Assembly (NCBI RefSeq): GCF_000143985.1 | Contig: NC_014364.1 | Coordinates: 3,658,001 to 3,722,000, forward strand | Source of the DNA: Sediminispirochaeta smaragdinae DSM 11293 | GTDB taxonomy: Bacteria; Spirochaetota; Spirochaetia; DSM-16054; Sediminispirochaetaceae | Length of the DNA stretch: 64,000 nt | Direction: 5' to 3' | Part shown: piece by piece, positions 52,459 through 61,069 of the stretch | Position numbering within the stretch: the first letter of the stretch is position 1 | Layout: each line of letters starts with the position of its first letter | Program-made: the position numbers and the translations under genes | The notes under the pieces: generated by a model | Seen by the model: the letters and a program-made list of their open reading frames with translations, nothing else | The model's database searches: none | What the model was told of the DNA's origin: nothing

Positions 52459-53397
52459 TTACGGTGCCGTTCCAAGAATTCCCAACGCGGTTTTTTTATC
52501 TGTCACAAGAATATCAATAAATCCACCTTTTAAAGCAGCCTTAATCGCCGACACCTTATCCTTACCACAGGCAAGAGCAATAACATTCTTAACAGATCTC
52601 AATGCCGCTACAGAAAATGCAATAACTCGTCGATTTAAACTGCATTCAATAACGGCCCCTTCACTATTGAGTTGCTGGCCACAGATTGTACAAACAGCCT
52701 TTGGAGAAATGATGTTATCAGCATCACCTTTGTCCAAAAGCCCCTGTTCATATAAGGCATTTATTTCGTAATGATTTGAACCAATTCCAATGATTGCTAT
52801 GTCGATCTTATACATCATTTGCAGAGTTTCTTGTACTTCGGGTTCTGCAACAAGCATCTCTTTCAACTGCTCGTTTTTTACAAGAAACGGTGCATGTATG
52901 AGGTAAGCTTTTGCCCCAAGTTTAGTGGCAAGCGTGTCGACAAGATTGATGCCATCGGTTTTAAAGGGCCTTGCCTGGCTACCGCCAACCAGCTGAACCA
53001 CACTAACATTTTGATGATAAGAAGTCGGCATATTGGAAACAAAATGATAAAGTGTAGTTCCTAAAGAAATGCCGATGCCTGCTCCATCTTCAAGAAGTCT
53101 ATCGACGATGGCAGCTCCACTTTTACCCACCTGAATCATTGCCTCTTCATTGTTTATGGTATCGGGAATGACTGTCACATCTTTGAGGTTGAAGCGGCTT
53201 TTCAAATCAAGAGCAAGAAACGTTTCATAGGATGATTCATTATTGATTTTTATCTCAACAATCTTCTTTTCCCTGCAAAGTCGTAGCATCCGTGCAATAT
53301 TGGCTCTGGAAGTATTCATCTCTTTGGCAATATCTTTCTGTGAAATATTATCCACGTAATACATATATGCAACTTTCACAAGCTGATCGTTGTTCAT
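52459..53397 (-). CDS. SorC/DeoR-type sugar-responsive regulator
   Basis: 312 residues. N-terminal helix-turn-helix (LVKVAYMYYVDNISQKDIAKEMNTSRANIARMLRLC) and a sugar-phosphate-binding domain of the SorC family (AAIVDRLLEDGAGIGISLGTTLYHF, VVQLVGG, IAIIGIGS, NRRVIAFSVAALRSVKNVIALACGKDKVSAIKAAL). It is the last gene of the sugar operon and overlaps the kinase gene as ATGA. Its effector is probably a phosphorylated intermediate made by the kinases of the operon. Confidence 0.9.
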   Translation of the reverse strand: MNNDQLVKVAYMYYVDNISQKDIAKEMNTSRANIARMLRLCREKKIVEIKINNESSYETFLALDLKSRFNLKDVTVIPDTINNEEAMIQVGKSGAAIVDRLLEDGAGIGISLGTTLYHFVSNMPTSYHQNVSVVQLVGGSQARPFKTDGINLVDTLATKLGAKAYLIHAPFLVKNEQLKEMLVAEPEVQETLQMMYKIDIAIIGIGSNHYEINALYEQGLLDKGDADNIISPKAVCTICGQQLNSEGAVIECSLNRRVIAFSVAALRSVKNVIALACGKDKVSAIKAALKGGFIDILVTDKKTALGILGTAP

Positions 53398-53918
53398 TCC
53401 CTTTCCTTTATGTAATTATTGATAATACTCAGGTTCTTTTCAACGGAATGTCCTGTATCAACGGCAAGATAATCGCCTATAAGAGGTTCAAATTCCTCTT
53501 TCAGGCTTTGGTAACGATGAAATGTACGTCGATCTTTTCTGTCGATAATGCCTTCACCGCCAAGGCGCACCTTAACGATTTGATCATCGACATAGCAAAG
53601 AACAAAAATGATTTTCTGCGACAGGGTTTCTGCCAAGCTCTTTATTGCTTCCCGTTGTGTACGCTTGGAAAAGGGCCTGCCATCCATGATAAAAACACGC
53701 GTTGGATCCTTCTTTGCAAGATAGGTCAAAAGCTCACCAGCCACCAAACTGGCAAATTGGTTTTGCTCATCACTGTAATCCAGTTCAGCATTTTCAAACA
53801 TCCTGTCACGCAAAATATCACGATTTATTACTCTATAGCTATACCGTTTTGAAAGCTCATCAGCAAGGTAGCTTTTCCCAACGGCTGGTAGACCACAGAA
53901 AACAACAATCATATTCAC
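53394..53918 (-). CDS. Small P-loop kinase of unknown substrate
   Basis: 174 residues. Walker A GLPAVGKS at 9-16, a later DGRPFSKRTQRE and a lid-like arginine-rich segment (RKDRRTFHRYQSL) give the AAA_33/zeta-like small-molecule kinase pattern. Such proteins phosphorylate nucleosides, sugars or other metabolites. Here it sits between a class II aldolase gene and the regulator gene, so a sugar or sugar phosphate is a reasonable substrate, but this is inference. Confidence 0.72.
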   Translation of the reverse strand: MNMIVVFCGLPAVGKSYLADELSKRYSYRVINRDILRDRMFENAELDYSDEQNQFASLVAGELLTYLAKKDPTRVFIMDGRPFSKRTQREAIKSLAETLSQKIIFVLCYVDDQIVKVRLGGEGIIDRKDRRTFHRYQSLKEEFEPLIGDYLAVDTGHSVEKNLSIINNYIKERE

Positions 53919-53927
53919 ATCCTACCA

Positions 53928-54776
53928 CTATGCTCTGCCGGCAGAGCCGAAAAGCTCCATTCTGTTGCCAACTCTTTCCGCAATCTCATTCCGCATGGCT
54001 TTGAAGGCGATGCGGGGATCCCCTGGTGCAGAGGCCTCATTAGGATAAAGAGAAAGGAAGGTATCGGTAATGGCCCTTCTAAGCAAGGTATCAATATTGA
54101 TCTTCGATACCCCCATGCTGATAGAGATCATAATATCAGGGTCAGGCACACTGGTACCTCCATGCATAACAATAGGGACTTGGGATTTATCAGCGATTTC
54201 CTTCAGCAGTTTGATATCGGGGTTGGAGTAACCGGACAATCTACCGGGAGTATTTCCAAAGGAGAAGGCCAGATAATCAATATCCGTCGATTCAACAAAA
54301 ATCTTAACCTCTTCAGGATTTGTTTTTTCCTGAGATTCATCGCCGGTTTCTTCATCCCAGGTAACGCCGATCTGTGCCTCAACACCGATCCCATGGCTCT
54401 TGCAGAAATGAACAACAGGAATGACCTGCTCAATATTCTCCTTCAGAGGCAGGGTTGAAGTATCAATCATAACCGACTTGAACCCAATGTTGACACAGTT
54501 TTTAACCGTCTCAAAATCTTTTCCATGATCAAGATGAAACCATAAAGGGATGTCGGCAACCTTTTCGGCAGTACGAACCAAGCCCTCGATGTATGAATAT
54601 CCAAGATGGCGGATGGTTCCATTGGAAATTCCCAAAAGAACCGGAGAGCGTTTTTCTTCAGCGGCGGAAATCACTCCCATCATTGTTTCTAAATTAGATA
54701 TATTGAATTGACCTATAGCCCAGTGCTCATGATACGCCCTTTTGATCATTTCCTGAATTCGATTCTCATTTGACAT
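53928..54776 (-). CDS. Class II fructose/tagatose-bisphosphate-type aldolase
   Basis: 282 residues, the usual length for the GatY/FbaA family. Zinc and substrate residues are visible: WFHLDHGKDFETV, VMIDTSTLPLKENIEQV, HGIGVEAQIGVTW, DYLAFSFGNTPGR and the second metal histidine in VMHGGTSVPD. It cleaves a ketose bisphosphate into two trioses. The ATG at 54776 follows AAGGAG and overlaps the ROK gene by 11 bases; an upstream start at 54800 lacks a ribosome site. Confidence 0.9.
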   Translation of the reverse strand: MSNENRIQEMIKRAYHEHWAIGQFNISNLETMMGVISAAEEKRSPVLLGISNGTIRHLGYSYIEGLVRTAEKVADIPLWFHLDHGKDFETVKNCVNIGFKSVMIDTSTLPLKENIEQVIPVVHFCKSHGIGVEAQIGVTWDEETGDESQEKTNPEEVKIFVESTDIDYLAFSFGNTPGRLSGYSNPDIKLLKEIADKSQVPIVMHGGTSVPDPDIMISISMGVSKINIDTLLRRAITDTFLSLYPNEASAPGDPRIAFKAMRNEIAERVGNRMELFGSAGRA

Positions 54777-55671
54777 TAGCTTCTCCTTGTTGTAGTGCAT
54801 TCATAATGGTTATTGCGGCTCCAAGAATCGGCCCTTTGGCTCCGAATCGCCCCTTTTGAATTGAAACGTTTCTTACGATTGAAAAAAGATATTCTTTGGT
54901 TTTTTTAGTGAGTCTATCCATATTAGGCCACTCTTGAGAGACTGCCCCACCTCCGATAATGGTGTATGTATAATCCAGAAGGGTATAGGCATACGACAAT
55001 GCCAATGCCAGTTTGTCCTCTCCTTCTTCGAGAAGATTCTGACAATTCTTATCCCCCCGACTGGCAAGGAATTCTATTTCCTTCCCATCATAGAGATAAC
55101 CGGTTTTTCGGCTCAGGCCTCCCCCTGAAGAATGTGCAGCAAGACATCCGCGTTTTCCGCAGGAACATTCCCCATCTTCAGAACAATGGAGATGGCCGAT
55201 GGCTGTGGCACCGTTATCGAGTCCCTTCCATATCGACCCCTGAAGCAAAAAAACATGGCCGATACCGGTGCCGATGGAAAGATACAGAAAGGTATCAAGG
55301 TCTTTCCCTACTCCGATACGCCATTCGGCTATGGCTCCACACACCGAATCGATCTCAATAACAACAGGAAGACGGAAATAACCTTCAAGCTGTTTTGCGA
55401 GATTAAGATCCTGTAATTTCGTGTTAAGGCTCTTTCGAATCAAGCCATCCTTTTCCACCGTTCCGGCAATGGAAATACCAATACCGGAGACTTCATTACC
55501 GACCATCTTACTTTTCTCCAGCACCGGCATTAAAAGATCAATAATACGTTCTGTCGATAAAACATCGGTGGCGTTGATATGCAGATATGTCTCAAATGAA
55601 GAATTAAATGAATCGTCGAAACAGGCTACCTTGGCCGCCGTTCCTCCAATGTCCAAAGCTATTACATGCAT
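54766..55671 (-). CDS. ROK-family sugar kinase
   Basis: 301 residues. N-terminal ATP site DIGGTAAKVA, second phosphate loop LSIGTGIGHVFLLQG and the zinc motif GHLHCSEDGECSCGKRGC. The usual ROK consensus CLExxxSG reads CLAAHSSG, so the glutamate is replaced. It likely phosphorylates a hexose or amino sugar brought in by the two permeases downstream in coordinates (upstream in the operon). It sits 1 bp after the permease stop codon. Confidence 0.9.
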   Translation of the reverse strand: MHVIALDIGGTAAKVACFDDSFNSSFETYLHINATDVLSTERIIDLLMPVLEKSKMVGNEVSGIGISIAGTVEKDGLIRKSLNTKLQDLNLAKQLEGYFRLPVVIEIDSVCGAIAEWRIGVGKDLDTFLYLSIGTGIGHVFLLQGSIWKGLDNGATAIGHLHCSEDGECSCGKRGCLAAHSSGGGLSRKTGYLYDGKEIEFLASRGDKNCQNLLEEGEDKLALALSYAYTLLDYTYTIIGGGAVSQEWPNMDRLTKKTKEYLFSIVRNVSIQKGRFGAKGPILGAAITIMNALQQGEANVK

Positions 55672-55672
55672 A

Positions 55673-56503
55673 CTACCCCTCTTTTAAACCAGTCATAGAA
55701 ATGCTAGAAACAAAATTGTTCTGAAAAATCAGGAATAAGATGATCAGAGGCACGCTTCCAAACACAGCAATGGCCATTATTTGGTTATAGGAGACAATCG
55801 AACTATTCTCGAATAAGGCCATTCCCAACGAGAGAGTTCGTTTCATATCATCACTGATTGAAAGAAGGGGCCAAAGATAATTGTTCCAGGTCATAACAAA
55901 CGAAAAGATACCAACCGAGGTAAGGGCGGGAACTATGAGGGGCAATATTATTTTGCTGTATATGGTAAACCCGTTTGCGCCATCAATAATCGCAGAATTA
56001 TAGATGTCTGCAGGAAATGTTTTCAGATATTGTTTTATGATAAAGATTCCAAGAGGAAACATCATCATGGGAATAATAAGACCTGCATATGTATCGAGAA
56101 GCCCCATCTTGTTAATCATTAAATACAGAGGAACAGCAATAACTTCAACAGGGATTATTAATGAAGAGAGGACTATCAAATAGAGCATTTTCTTGCCGGG
56201 AAATGAATAGTAGGTAAAACCGACAGCGGCCAGCGAACCGAAGAAGCAGGAAACGAACAAACTCACTGTCGAAGCAAACAAAGAATTTAGCGTATATATA
56301 AAAAAAGGTCGTGCATGAAGAGCTGTACTATAATTTTTCCATAGTAAAACACGTGGCATGAGTTTAATCGGTGTTGAGAAAACCTCATCAGGTGCCTTTA
56401 AGGACGTTGAAACCATCCAGAAAATAGGGAAAATCGTGACAACTACAAAGATCAATAATATGAAATACGCATATGCAGTATGTCGATATTTTTTAACCAT
56501 CAT
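55673..56503 (-). CDS. CUT1 sugar ABC importer permease (MalG-like)
   Basis: 276 residues, six membrane helices, with the EAA loop YNSAIIDGANGFTIYSKIILPLIVP. Two adjacent ATGs (56503 and 56500) overlap the stop codon of the partner permease after GGGAGAGGA. With that permease it should form a sugar channel, but the matching binding-protein gene is broken. The ATPase is not in the operon. Confidence 0.92.
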   Translation of the reverse strand: MMVKKYRHTAYAYFILLIFVVVTIFPIFWMVSTSLKAPDEVFSTPIKLMPRVLLWKNYSTALHARPFFIYTLNSLFASTVSLFVSCFFGSLAAVGFTYYSFPGKKMLYLIVLSSLIIPVEVIAVPLYLMINKMGLLDTYAGLIIPMMMFPLGIFIIKQYLKTFPADIYNSAIIDGANGFTIYSKIILPLIVPALTSVGIFSFVMTWNNYLWPLLSISDDMKRTLSLGMALFENSSIVSYNQIMAIAVFGSVPLIILFLIFQNNFVSSISMTGLKEG

Positions 56504-57363
56504 TCCTCTCCCATTATCTTGAGTTGAAAAATTCCGATACATAAAATAATCAGGAAAAAAAGTATCGAAACGGCACAGCCCCTTCCCATCCTCGTATAGC
56601 TAAAAACTGTTTTGTAGATAAAAAGCGATAGAACCTCTGTCGAACTTGCAGGTCCCCCTTGAGTCATAATTTGCTGAAGAGAAAAGGTCTTAAATCCATT
56701 AAAGATAGAAATAACCATCACCATTGCAATGGTCGGCTTCATGACCGGGACTGTAATAAAAAACAATTGTTTGAAACGTGACGCTCCATCAATTTCCGCT
56801 GCATCGTAGTACGCCTTTGGAATACTCTGCAAACCAGCAAGCAGCAATACCATATAATAACTTACAGCATGCCACCAACTTGTTATGATAAGTGCAAGTG
56901 GAGCATATTTCACATCAGTGAGCCACGGGATTGCTTTGCCGAATAGCGGAAGCATTATCGAACTATTGATGAACCCATTGTAATTGAGAATCAGTTTCCA
57001 TATCAGGGTAATGGAAACAAGTGGCAGTACCGTTGGCAAAAAGATCAATGTTCTGAACACGGACGATCCCCTGGTAATTTCTTCAAGACAATAGGCGGCG
57101 ACAAAAGAAAGAAACCAGACGGGAATTACCGTGCCAAAAACATATATAAAAGAAACTCGTAGCGAGTTATAGAAATCTGGTGATTTGAATACATCAATAT
57201 AGTTTTTAAATCCAATGAATACGGGTTTGCTTAACAAGTCATAATCGGTAAAGCTATAAACAAATGAGTTAACCATCGGATAGACATAGAACAAAATAAT
57301 CAATAATAAACCTGGCGCTACAAAAAAAAGACCAGTAATAGATTTTGTATTCCTTCCCAGCAT
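56500..57363 (-). CDS. CUT1 sugar ABC importer permease (MalF-like)
   Basis: 287 residues, six membrane helices, with the EAA loop YDAAEIDGASRFKQLFFITVPVMKP. The N-terminal helix GLFFVAPGLLLIILFYVYPMVNSFVYSFTDYD is typical of UgpA/MalF partners. It follows the truncated binding-protein gene and an intercistronic stem-loop. Confidence 0.92.
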   Translation of the reverse strand: MLGRNTKSITGLFFVAPGLLLIILFYVYPMVNSFVYSFTDYDLLSKPVFIGFKNYIDVFKSPDFYNSLRVSFIYVFGTVIPVWFLSFVAAYCLEEITRGSSVFRTLIFLPTVLPLVSITLIWKLILNYNGFINSSIMLPLFGKAIPWLTDVKYAPLALIITSWWHAVSYYMVLLLAGLQSIPKAYYDAAEIDGASRFKQLFFITVPVMKPTIAMVMVISIFNGFKTFSLQQIMTQGGPASSTEVLSLFIYKTVFSYTRMGRGCAVSILFFLIILCIGIFQLKIMGEE

Positions 57364-57383
57364 GCATTGCCCCTATCTATATT

Positions 57384-57411
57384 CCACTGGGGAAAATAAA
57401 CTCCCCAGTGG
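57384..57411 (-). promoter_or_regulatory. Intercistronic stem-loop after the binding-protein remnant
   Basis: CCACTGGGG (57384-57392) and CCCCAGTGG (57403-57411) form a perfect 9-bp stem with a 10-base loop. It is still present although the gene before it is truncated. Confidence 0.7.
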
Positions 57412-57425
57412 TTTTAAGCATATAG

Positions 57426-57851
57426 CTATTTCTTTCTAATTAAGCGAATCTCTTCAGCACACTGATCAAAAGCATCCTGAACGGACATTCTTCCACTGGA
57501 AAAGTTTTCGATTGCCTTTTTGACTGCTTCCGATTCCTCTGTAAAAGTAGGGGAAGACCACACATACTGGCCATAAGCATAATCATGAACAAAGGCCGGC
57601 ATGAATTTCGATTCTTTCACCGAAGGAACATCTTGCCACTCTTTTCGGCAGGTAATATAACCAGCAGCAGCAAAGAGCCCATCAGTATCGGATGTTAAGA
57701 AATTCAGGAAGTCCCACGCTTCTCTCTGATGCTTACTGCTCGAGCTCACACCGATTGCATAAGACTGAAGAAGCGTTACCGGGTGTTGAGGATCTTTTTT
57801 AGGAGGTATTGAATTTAAGGAAATTTTAAATACAAAAAGTAAAAACGGTGA
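57426..57851 (-). pseudogene. 5'-truncated ABC sugar-binding protein gene
   Basis: The last 130 or so residues of a family 1 solute-binding protein are intact: PPKKDPQHPVTLLQSYAIGV, then SKHQREAWDFLNFLTSDTDG and a normal C-terminal helix set to IRLIRKK. Full proteins have about 420 residues. Going upstream the frame runs into unrelated AT-rich sequence and a stop codon at 57852, and no signal peptide exists. The first two thirds of the gene have been deleted, with the breakpoint near 57810, next to a LacI gene from another operon. Confidence 0.75.
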
Positions 57852-57967
57852 TTAGCTTTGGAAATTTTCTATTCGATTTTTAAATTTCTTTTAATCTGGT
57901 ATAAAATTGTCTTTCGGTGTCAAACATTAAGCCAATAGGATTTTGTATTTACGATAAGAATAAATAT

Positions 57968-58987
57968 TTAAAGTTCATCACCAGAAAAGAGTTTGGTAGT
58001 CTCCCGTATAATCAGTTGGTTCACAAGAGGCTTCCTATCGGAAGGCTGAAAACCTTCATTTAACTTCTTCAAAAGATGGTTCATTGCCTCTTCTCCCATT
58101 TCCCGATAAGGATGTCGAATCGTAGTTAACGGAGGATTTGTTATGGATGCAAGAAGAATATCATCAAAACCGACTAGTGAAATATCATCAGGAATACGTA
58201 CGCCATACCGAAAAGCATTACGCATAAAACCAAGTGCCATAAGATCGCTTGCAGCGAAGATAGCCGTTGGTCGCTTTTGAGGCGCCATATCAAATATCTG
58301 CTGAAAAGCCCGTTCACCAGTCTCAAAAGAGAAGTCGCCCTTCAGCACTAAGGCCGGGTCAAAGGGAATTCCATAGTGTGAAAGAGCATCCTCATAGCCA
58401 TGTTGTCGTGACCGGCTATTGTAAATATGACTTTCACCAGAAAGAAAAGCAATACGACGATGACCGAGGGTGATAAGATGTTCTACAGCAAGAAATGCCC
58501 CTTTGTTTTGGTAAAGATAAACTTTGTCGATTGACTTTGATCTGATATGTTTGTCAACAACAACTAAGGGAATACGCTTCGCATACGCTGCTATTTTCTT
58601 TTCAGAGATTTTTGGTAATACTAGAATAATTCCTTCAGCCATACGCCCACGAGCTGCTTCAATATGTTCACATTCCAACGTCTCTTTCCAATAAGCGCTA
58701 CTTAAGATTATGTTGTAACTTGCACTCTTGGCAACTCGTTCCACCCCTTTTGTTAAATCAGCATAAAAAGGGTTTGAGATATCAGGAACTATCACATATA
58801 CAAAAGAGCTTTTCCTATTAATCAGACTACGTGCCAGAAGGTTCGGCTGATAGTTCAAAGCTTTGATAGCGGCTTCTACTTTCTTCCGAGTTTGCATCGA
58901 GACATAGCCTGAATTATTGATAACTCGGGACACGGTCATCGTCGAAACCCCTACACGCTCTGCAATATCCTTAATTGTTGCAACCAT
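57968..58987 (-). CDS. LacI-family regulator
   Basis: 339 residues: helix-turn-helix and hinge (ATIKDIAERVGVSTMTVSRVINNSGYVS, YQPNLLARSLIN) and effector domain (VIVPDISNPFYADLTKGVERVA, EGIILVLP, IPLVVVDKHI, AIFAASDLMALGFM, ISLVGFDDILLASI). It lies between the dehydrogenase/Rbs operon, which ends at a terminator, and the broken binding-protein gene. It may control either. The start follows GGAAGT. Confidence 0.92.
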   Translation of the reverse strand: MVATIKDIAERVGVSTMTVSRVINNSGYVSMQTRKKVEAAIKALNYQPNLLARSLINRKSSFVYVIVPDISNPFYADLTKGVERVAKSASYNIILSSAYWKETLECEHIEAARGRMAEGIILVLPKISEKKIAAYAKRIPLVVVDKHIRSKSIDKVYLYQNKGAFLAVEHLITLGHRRIAFLSGESHIYNSRSRQHGYEDALSHYGIPFDPALVLKGDFSFETGERAFQQIFDMAPQKRPTAIFAASDLMALGFMRNAFRYGVRIPDDISLVGFDDILLASITNPPLTTIRHPYREMGEEAMNHLLKKLNEGFQPSDRKPLVNQLIIRETTKLFSGDEL

Positions 58988-59109
58988 TGATTAGTACTTC
59001 CATAACGTAATCATTTTATTAAAAGTATACTATTTTCAAAGCAAAATGAGAAGTAAAAATGTTAACCTTAACTCTTTCTTAAAGTATATGTTGAATAGTG
59101 ATTATAATC

Positions 59110-59156
59110 GAAAAAAAGTAGGATCTTACACAAAGGGAAAAGCATCAAGACCCTAC
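59110..59156 (-). terminator. Terminator of the Rbs-type importer/dehydrogenase operon
   Basis: On the minus strand GTAGGGTCTT (59147-59156) pairs with AAGATCCTAC (59118-59127; one G-T pair), followed directly by seven T. It lies 17 bp after the alcohol dehydrogenase stop codon. Confidence 0.85.
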
Positions 59157-59172
59157 TTAGATTTCTCAAATT

Positions 59173-60222
59173 CTATGCGTCCTCAGGCATAATAATGATC
59201 TTTAAACCTTCACCCTTTCTCAGTTTGTCTATTCCTTCGTGAATTCTAGAAAGTGGCAATGTGTGGGAAACAACTTTTTCCAGTGGCAGTTTACCACTTT
59301 CCATGATACGGACTGTTTTTTCAAAAGATTGCTTTCCAATAAATGCCCCATAGATCTCAACTTCTTTTTTTAGCATAACACCTACGGGAATTGCAGGCTT
59401 TACGGTTTCATCATGACCAAATTGAAGCACTTTTCCACCAGCCCTTACCAACATAATTGCCAATGGCAAAAGAGGGCCAACTGCTTCAATACAAACATCG
59501 GCGCCTTTTCCCATTTCCCGAGCTACAACTTCACTGATATCTTCCTGTTTAGGATCAACCACAATATCCGCACCGCAGCCAATAGCTGCTTCACGTCTGA
59601 ATTTAGCAGGCTCTGAAACAATGATCTTTGATGCACCATTAGCCTTCATAAGCATTGTAAACAATAAACCGATAGGGCCTGCACCCAAAATGACTACATA
59701 TTGTCCCGGTGTAACTTTCAATTTCTCAGTGGCATTGACCACACAAGAAAGTGGCTCTGCCAATGCTGCAATCTTTACAGGTACTTTTGGATCAATTTTA
59801 TACAGCGACTGCCTGGGAACGATAACATATTTTGTGTAAGCACCAGGTGAAAAAATACCTATAGTATTTGGATGGCCAGGTTCTTCACATTCTTCGTATA
59901 AGGGAATACAGTTATCGGGATATCCTCTTCGACATTCATCACAAACTCCGCACCCCGGGTGTGGATCAATGAGAACTCGTTCCCCAACTGAAAAACCTTG
60001 AACTTCGCTTCCCAATTCTACTATTTCTCCAGTGAATTCATGCCCCAGTATATTATTGAGTTTCGCCGGATGTGCAGGAGGAACTTGCAGAATATGTAAA
60101 TCTGTTCCACAAATTCCGACCCCCTTAACGCGGATGAGCGCATCGGTAGCTTTAGTCAACTTTGGTTCAGAGACATCCTTTATTGTTAGCTTACCATTAC
60201 CTTCGAAAACTGCTGCTTTCAT
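59173..60222 (-). CDS. Zinc-dependent medium-chain alcohol/polyol dehydrogenase
   Basis: 349 residues, MDR superfamily. Catalytic zinc region VGICGTDLHIL and GHEFTGEIVELG; structural zinc cysteines in GCGVCDECRRGYPDNC; nucleotide site VVILGAGPIGLLFTMLM with SEPAKFRR after it. It resembles sorbitol or threonine dehydrogenases. In this operon it probably oxidises a polyol or sugar delivered by the Rbs-type importer. It is the last gene before a strong terminator. Confidence 0.9.
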   Translation of the reverse strand: MKAAVFEGNGKLTIKDVSEPKLTKATDALIRVKGVGICGTDLHILQVPPAHPAKLNNILGHEFTGEIVELGSEVQGFSVGERVLIDPHPGCGVCDECRRGYPDNCIPLYEECEEPGHPNTIGIFSPGAYTKYVIVPRQSLYKIDPKVPVKIAALAEPLSCVVNATEKLKVTPGQYVVILGAGPIGLLFTMLMKANGASKIIVSEPAKFRREAAIGCGADIVVDPKQEDISEVVAREMGKGADVCIEAVGPLLPLAIMLVRAGGKVLQFGHDETVKPAIPVGVMLKKEVEIYGAFIGKQSFEKTVRIMESGKLPLEKVVSHTLPLSRIHEGIDKLRKGEGLKIIIMPEDA

Positions 60223-60271
60223 TTTGTTTCTCCTTGTTTACCAATAATCTATACAAAGGCACATTAATAAC

Positions 60272-61051
60272 TTAATGTAATTCCATTCCACCACACACAT
60301 TCAAAGAAACGCCAGTTATGAAATTTGCTTCATCTGACGACAGAAAAGAAACAGCATTTGCTATATCCTCAGGCTTTGCTAAGCGCCCCAATGGAGTTCT
60401 ACTTAAAAACTTAGCATTAAGCTCTTCTTCATATGATCTATTATTCAATTTAGCGGTACCAGCTATACTATTTCTTATTAATTCAGTCTCTACTGGCCCA
60501 GGACATATTACATTAGCTGTTATATTTTTTGGTCCAAGCTCTAAAGCTATAGATTGTGTAAATCCAATGATTCCAAATTTACTCGCACAATACGGACTCG
60601 TAAAGGTTTCTCCAGTTTTCCCCGCGATAGAAGAAATATTTATAATTTTTCCACTTTGCTGCTTAAGCATTTGTTTTACAACCGCCTGAGTCACCAAAAA
60701 AACTCCTTTGAGATTAAGATCCATAATCCTTTCCCAATTTTTTACATCGTAATCTTGGATTCTCCCCTTTATATCAGTGCCTGCATTATTTACTAGAACA
60801 TCAATAGTCCCCCATGTATCTACGACGAGCCTGATTACATCCTCAAGGTCATTTTTTAGTGTTACATCCACTCTAAAAGCCTTGGCAACTCTTCCCTCGT
60901 TTGTAATTAAAGTAACTGTTTCTTCTGCAGCAGAAGAATTAACATCCACTACCGCAACATATGCTCCTTCGACAGCAAGTTTCTGGCTTATGGCGCGGCC
61001 AATACCACTTCCTGCACCAGTAACAAAAGCAACTTTATTTTTTAGGCGCAT
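60272..61051 (-). CDS. Short-chain dehydrogenase/reductase
   Basis: 259 residues, classical SDR. Cofactor motif VTGAGSGIGRAI, VLVNNAGTD, catalytic Ser in INISSIAGKTG and YCASKFG (Tyr-x3-Lys). PGPVETELI and the C-terminal SSDEANFITGVSLNVCGG are family-typical. Its substrate is probably the same polyol or sugar pathway as the zinc dehydrogenase next to it; the two could act in sequence or as an epimerising pair through a keto intermediate. Confidence 0.92.
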   Translation of the reverse strand: MRLKNKVAFVTGAGSGIGRAISQKLAVEGAYVAVVDVNSSAAEETVTLITNEGRVAKAFRVDVTLKNDLEDVIRLVVDTWGTIDVLVNNAGTDIKGRIQDYDVKNWERIMDLNLKGVFLVTQAVVKQMLKQQSGKIINISSIAGKTGETFTSPYCASKFGIIGFTQSIALELGPKNITANVICPGPVETELIRNSIAGTAKLNNRSYEEELNAKFLSRTPLGRLAKPEDIANAVSFLSSDEANFITGVSLNVCGGMELH

Positions 61052-61069
61052 AACGATTCCTCCTTATTT

